Source of the DNA: Acetatifactor sp. | GTDB taxonomy: Bacteria > Bacillota > Clostridia > Lachnospirales > Lachnospiraceae | Length of the DNA stretch: 7,488 bases | Reading direction: 5' to 3' | Assembly (NCBI GenBank): GCA_024699575.1 | Contig: JAILPF010000592.1 | Coordinates: 1 to 7,488 of the forward strand | Shown here: positions 5,364 through 7,488 of the stretch, one piece after another | Position numbering within the stretch: the first letter of the stretch is position 1 | How the letters are laid out: every line of letters starts with the position of its first letter | Notes under the pieces: generated by a model | Told to the model about the DNA's origin: nothing | The model's database searches: none | Seen by the model: the letters and a program-made list of their open reading frames with translations, nothing else | Made by a program: the position numbers and the translations under genes

Positions 5364-7488
5364 ATGTACACAGAGAAACAAATGGAACGATTATTTGGGA
5401 AGATGAAACGGCTGGAAGAAATGCTGGAGCCTAAACTGTTTCAAGTAGTGGACAGCATCGATATGACGGCACATAAGACAGATGGAAGTCATCATGCTGT
5501 CCCGGAGCAGTCATGCTTCTCAAAGTGCAATGACGGGGATACTTTTGAGGGCGCCGGCATTTACTGCTGGTTTAGAGGCAGCTACGTGGTGCCGGATGCT
5601 TTGGACGGCAAAAGATTATTTGTATATCCCAAGATACAAGGATATGAGGGACTGTTGTGGGTAAACGGTAAGCCCTATGGCAATTTTGCGTCCAAAATAT
5701 TGGTTTCATCGCACGGCAACCATTACTGCGATATGCTGAAGGATAAGGCAACTGCCGGCGAGACGTTGGACATTGCATTTGAGTATTATGCGAACCATGA
5801 AATTATCGGAACACGCCCTTTTGAAAATACGGCATGGAAAGAATTTAAGATTGTTTACCATCCGGTGGACATCTGCCTGAAAGATGAGGAGATAGCAGAC
5901 TTCTACTTTGACCTGAGAATTGCCAATCAGATGGTACAGGCGCTGGATAAAGAGGATTTCCGGCGGGCGGACTTTGTTAGAGCTCTTTTGAAAATACATG
6001 AGCTGATTTCTTATGATTTTGACAATGAAGAACCTGAAATCTTCAGGGCACAGGTTCGTGAAGCGGATGAGATATTGAAAAAGGTTTTGCAGGAAAAAAA
6101 CGCATCCTCTGCTCCCTACGCAGGTTTGATCGGACATTCCCACATGGATACAGCCTGGCTGTGGCATAGAGGAGAGACGGAGAAGAAGTGTGCAAGAACC
6201 TATGCCAATCAGATGAACCTGATGGATCAGTATCCGGATTACACCTTTGTTCAGAGTTCCGCATATCACAGCGAAATCATTAAAGAGAAATATCCGGCAC
6301 TGTTTGAGGATATCAAGAAGCGTGTAGCAGAAGGCAGATATGAGCCAAATGGCGGTGTATGGATTGAGTGTGATTGCAACATTCCTTCCGGTGAATACCT
6401 TATCCGTCAATTCGTATGGGGACAGAAATTCACCAGAGAAAACTTCAACTATACCTCGGATGCTTTCTGGCTGCCGGACACCTTTGGATACAGTGCTGCA
6501 CTGCCACAGATTATGCAGGGCTGTGGAGTGAAATATTTCCTGACTACCAAAATAGCATGGAATGATACAAATGAATTTCCATATGACACCTTTTATTGGA
6601 AGGGCTTGGATGGTTCCAAAGTGCTGGTGCATTTTAACAGATCACATCTATGGCCTGACCCTGTTAATATGACGGATAGTATTTTAAAATCCGGTATTAA
6701 GGAGCGCGCTGTGTCAAATATGAAACTGCTCTCCTATGGATATGGAGATGGAGGCGGCGGCCCGGAGTTCGCCATGATTGAAATCGCTGAGAGACTTGCC
6801 GATGTGGAAGGGATGCCCAGAAGTTCACATACAACTGTCAGCAGATTTATGAAGCAACTGGAGGAAAGCCTGGTAGACCCTTCGACATATAATGGAGAAC
6901 TGTATCTGGAATTGCACCGTGGTACCTTAACCAACCAGCACACAATCAAACGCAATAACAGAAAGGCGGAGTTTGCGCTACATGATCTTGAGTATCTGAC
7001 AGTCAGAGATGCGATTCATCGTGATGAGGTTGCTTCCGCGGGACGAATCAACCCGTTGATGAAGGAGATGCTGATTAACCAATTCCATGATATTTTGCCG
7101 GGAACCTGTATTGCCAAGGCGCATGATCAGGCCATTAAGGATGTAAGCCATATTATTACAGAAGCTCATAGAATGTCAGAGCAACTGCTGTGGAATGCCT
7201 CAGACAAGGGTGGGGAAGCTGGTAACAAGATTACAGTGGTAAACACACTTTCCTTCGCACGTAAAGACGTGGTGTATATACCGTTTAACGGCTATTATGT
7301 GGATGGTGAATATCCACAGCAAATAGTGGAGGACATGGATGGCAACAAAAAGCTTGCTGTTATGGGCGTGGAAATTCCCGGATTTGGAAGTGCTGTTCTT
7401 ACATTGACTCAGGAGCACAAAGCGGGAAAGAGTGCATTTTTCGCAGAGGAAAATAAACTGGAAACTCCGCTTGTGAAGGTTGAGTTTG
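5364..7488 (+). CDS. GH38 alpha-mannosidase, cytosolic MAN2C1/Ams1 type (3' end cut by window edge)
   Basis: The first 708 residues of a retaining, metal-dependent exo-alpha-mannosidase; relatives of this layout are roughly 900-1050 residues, so the C-terminal beta region is missing from view. An N-terminal beta domain of about 240 residues (typical piece LLWVNGKPYG, 97-106) precedes the catalytic domain. There GHSHMDTAWLW (257-267) gives metal ligands His260 and Asp262, WLPDTFGYS (369-377) gives the nucleophile and ligand Asp372, GYGDGGGGP (459-467) is the active-site loop, and NQFHDILPGT (572-581) gives ligand His575. The middle domain starts near NGELYLELHRG (510-520) and the C-terminal domain near 620. 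There is no signal peptide or membrane segment, so it should act in the cytoplasm on imported mannosides. Linkage specificity cannot be read from sequence. It diverges from the efflux operon, and no sugar transporter is visible in the window. Confidence 0.95.
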   Translation, partial: MYTEKQMERLFGKMKRLEEMLEPKLFQVVDSIDMTAHKTDGSHHAVPEQSCFSKCNDGDTFEGAGIYCWFRGSYVVPDALDGKRLFVYPKIQGYEGLLWVNGKPYGNFASKILVSSHGNHYCDMLKDKATAGETLDIAFEYYANHEIIGTRPFENTAWKEFKIVYHPVDICLKDEEIADFYFDLRIANQMVQALDKEDFRRADFVRALLKIHELISYDFDNEEPEIFRAQVREADEILKKVLQEKNASSAPYAGLIGHSHMDTAWLWHRGETEKKCARTYANQMNLMDQYPDYTFVQSSAYHSEIIKEKYPALFEDIKKRVAEGRYEPNGGVWIECDCNIPSGEYLIRQFVWGQKFTRENFNYTSDAFWLPDTFGYSAALPQIMQGCGVKYFLTTKIAWNDTNEFPYDTFYWKGLDGSKVLVHFNRSHLWPDPVNMTDSILKSGIKERAVSNMKLLSYGYGDGGGGPEFAMIEIAERLADVEGMPRSSHTTVSRFMKQLEESLVDPSTYNGELYLELHRGTLTNQHTIKRNNRKAEFALHDLEYLTVRDAIHRDEVASAGRINPLMKEMLINQFHDILPGTCIAKAHDQAIKDVSHIITEAHRMSEQLLWNASDKGGEAGNKITVVNTLSFARKDVVYIPFNGYYVDGEYPQQIVEDMDGNKKLAVMGVEIPGFGSAVLTLTQEHKAGKSAFFAEENKLETPLVKVEF

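Noticed and set aside
5706..6632. Long open frame (308 codons) on the minus strand across the mannosidase
   Set aside because: It lies fully antisense to a GH38 gene with intact motifs. Its translation resembles no family I recognise and has an odd residue mix rich in Cys, His and Ile, and no ribosome-binding site was identified for it. It is explained by few antisense stops in the coding sequence.
1..7488. CRISPR arrays, tRNA/rRNA genes, insertion sequences, attachment sites
   Set aside because: No spaced direct repeats, cloverleaf or conserved RNA segments, transposase motifs or terminal inverted repeats were seen; coding genes fill nearly the whole window.

Overview
The window looks like ordinary chromosome from a Gram-positive Bacillota, most likely a gut-type Clostridia (Lachnospiraceae-like). 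This is inferred from the moderate-to-low GC by eye, strong AGGAGG-type ribosome-binding sites, sigma-A-like promoter boxes, an ABC-F protein that resembles the Bacillus YfmM type, and a YczE-like membrane protein. No RNA gene, CRISPR array, insertion sequence, phage gene or transfer scar was seen.

Left two thirds (5179 down to 1, minus strand): four tightly packed genes that read as one operon. In transcription order they are a YczE/YitT-like six-helix membrane protein (4538-5179), a 518-residue ABC-F ATPase with two nucleotide-binding domains (2959-4515), and two half-size ABC exporters (1166-2941, and 1147 running off the left edge). The gaps are 22, 17 and 18 bases, and each downstream gene has its own Shine-Dalgarno sequence. 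The first exporter half has Asp in place of the catalytic Walker B Glu. This is the hallmark of the degenerate partner of heterodimeric exporters of the BmrCD/TM287-288 type, so the two halves probably form one efflux pump. An ABC-F protein (a ribosome-acting family) beside an efflux pump suggests, but does not prove, a role in antibiotic or translation stress.

Middle (5180-5363): a 184-base divergent control region with a convincing promoter on each side. A 16-base palindrome overlaps the -35 box and spacer of the operon promoter, and a tandem octamer overlaps the -35 of the rightward promoter.

Right (5364 to the edge, plus strand): the first 708 residues of a cytoplasmic GH38 alpha-mannosidase of the MAN2C1/Ams1 type, with all visible catalytic and metal-binding motifs intact. 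It is cut off in its C-terminal beta region. It has no obvious functional link to the operon beyond the shared intergenic region.

I found no clearly new biological system here. The points most worth checking are the combination of genes in the operon, the asymmetric ATP site, and the palindrome in the divergent promoter region.
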